Shown: piece after piece, positions 5,337 through 5,752 of the stretch
Position numbering within the stretch: the stretch's first letter is position 1
Layout of the letters: each line of letters opens with the position of its first letter
Assembly: GCA_937874965.1 (NCBI GenBank)
Contig: CALNCD010000061.1
Span: 1-5,752, forward strand
Length of the DNA: 5,752 bases
Direction: 5' to 3'
Source of the DNA: an uncultured Erysipelotrichaceae bacterium
GTDB taxonomy: Bacteria > Bacillota_I > Bacilli_A > Erysipelotrichales > Erysipelotrichaceae
The notes under the pieces: generated by a model
Databases searched by the model: none
Told to the model about the DNA's origin: nothing
What the model saw: the letters and a program-made list of their open reading frames with translations, nothing else
Translations under genes and position numbers: made by a program

Positions 5337-5752
5337 AATCCCTCCATATCTGTAAATCCAGAACCTGAACTCCAGTCTCTTTTATCACTTGTTCAAGGGC
5401 TGTTCTCGAAGCTTGAGACACTGGATTAAACGCCAAAGCGCAATCGCCTCCGCCAGCACCGCTTATTTTGCAGATCCAATCCGCCTGCTCCGCCAATCCC
5501 ATGGCCTGGCTCAACATCGGCGTCTCAATCGGCAACCCTGTTTGCTTTGACAGTTTCCTCATCCATTGATGATAATGCCGTATTCCTTCCAGAAAACAGA
5601 TACTGTCCTTTTCGGATACGGCTTCAAGAAGTGCCGCCATAACGGCTTGCGCTTCATTATCGCTCAGCTTGGCCGAATCCGGGAAACTGCTTCGCCAATC
5701 CAGATAATGCCTGACCATTGCCGGACTCTGAACTGGAGAGACACTCCACAAT
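5317..5752 (-). CDS. mvaK2: Phosphomevalonate kinase, C-terminal part (5' end outside the window)
   Basis: Known role: this GHMP-family kinase phosphorylates 5-phosphomevalonate with ATP to 5-diphosphomevalonate in the mevalonate pathway. Only about 145 of the usual 330-370 residues are present. The frame is open to the right edge, and the codon at 5751-5749 is an internal TTG, not the true start. The first visible residues, WSVSPVQSPAMV, align with the conserved W-(T/S)-G-x-P-A-x-S-x-x-(L/M)-V segment of bacterial phosphomevalonate kinases. KISGAGGGDCALAF (95-108 of the fragment) is the glycine-rich GHMP motif 3, in the form (SGAGGGDC) specific for this enzyme rather than mevalonate kinase. 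The gene runs directly into fni with a 20-base overlap. Mevalonate kinase (mvaK1) and diphosphomevalonate decarboxylase (mvaD) are expected just outside, by analogy with other Bacillota operons. Confidence 0.92.
   Translation of the reverse strand, partial: LWSVSPVQSPAMVRHYLDWRSSFPDSAKLSDNEAQAVMAALLEAVSEKDSICFLEGIRHYHQWMRKLSKQTGLPIETPMLSQAMGLAEQADWICKISGAGGGDCALAFNPVSQASRTALEQVIKETGVQVLDLQIWRDYDTITA

Noticed and set aside
5749..5751. Start codon for the phosphomevalonate kinase fragment
   Set aside because: The codon is TTG inside a conserved segment of the enzyme, so the real start lies outside the window.

Overview
The window looks like a piece of a Bacillota (Firmicutes) chromosome. Ribosome binding sites are strong AGGAG types, the -10 boxes and intrinsic terminators are of the usual low-to-mid GC Gram-positive kind, and isoprenoid synthesis uses the mevalonate route with a type II isomerase. 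A flotillin and a GH170 (DUF871) 6-phospho-muramidase fit the same phylum. An Erysipelotrichia- or Lactobacillales-like host is plausible, but I cannot place it lower from sequence alone. All convincing genes lie on the minus strand, so the biological reading order is right to left.

Reading from the right edge: the 3' end of a phosphomevalonate kinase gene (mvaK2, open to the edge) overlaps by 20 bases the start of fni, a complete type II isopentenyl-diphosphate isomerase. These are the last steps of IPP/DMAPP synthesis, and the unit closes with an intrinsic terminator that includes the fni stop codon. About 30 bases further on starts a HAD-family hydrolase. Next comes a flotillin with its own near-consensus promoter and a very short leader. 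After a 249-base gap that holds a possible decayed reading frame comes mupG (6-phospho-N-acetylmuramidase, peptidoglycan sugar recycling), which has a clear terminator.

A 424-base stretch without a convincing gene (295-718) holds the mupG terminator, several inverted repeats, and a promoter with a CcpA-type cre box in front of a ROK-family sugar kinase. Only about the first 75 codons of that kinase look like the family. At base 70 the sequence changes abruptly into a GC-rich, hairpin-forming 32-base unit with the hallmarks of a type I-C CRISPR repeat. It is followed by a 33-base spacer and the first 5 bases of what looks like the next repeat, cut by the window edge.

The most unusual feature is this kinase/CRISPR junction: an array repeat directly abuts, in the leader position, the coding sequence of a sugar kinase. 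It may be an assembly chimera at a contig end or a real rearrangement that puts a CRISPR array under a sugar-gene promoter; the window cannot decide. The remaining genes are ordinary housekeeping and cell-envelope functions, with some regulatory details worth checking.
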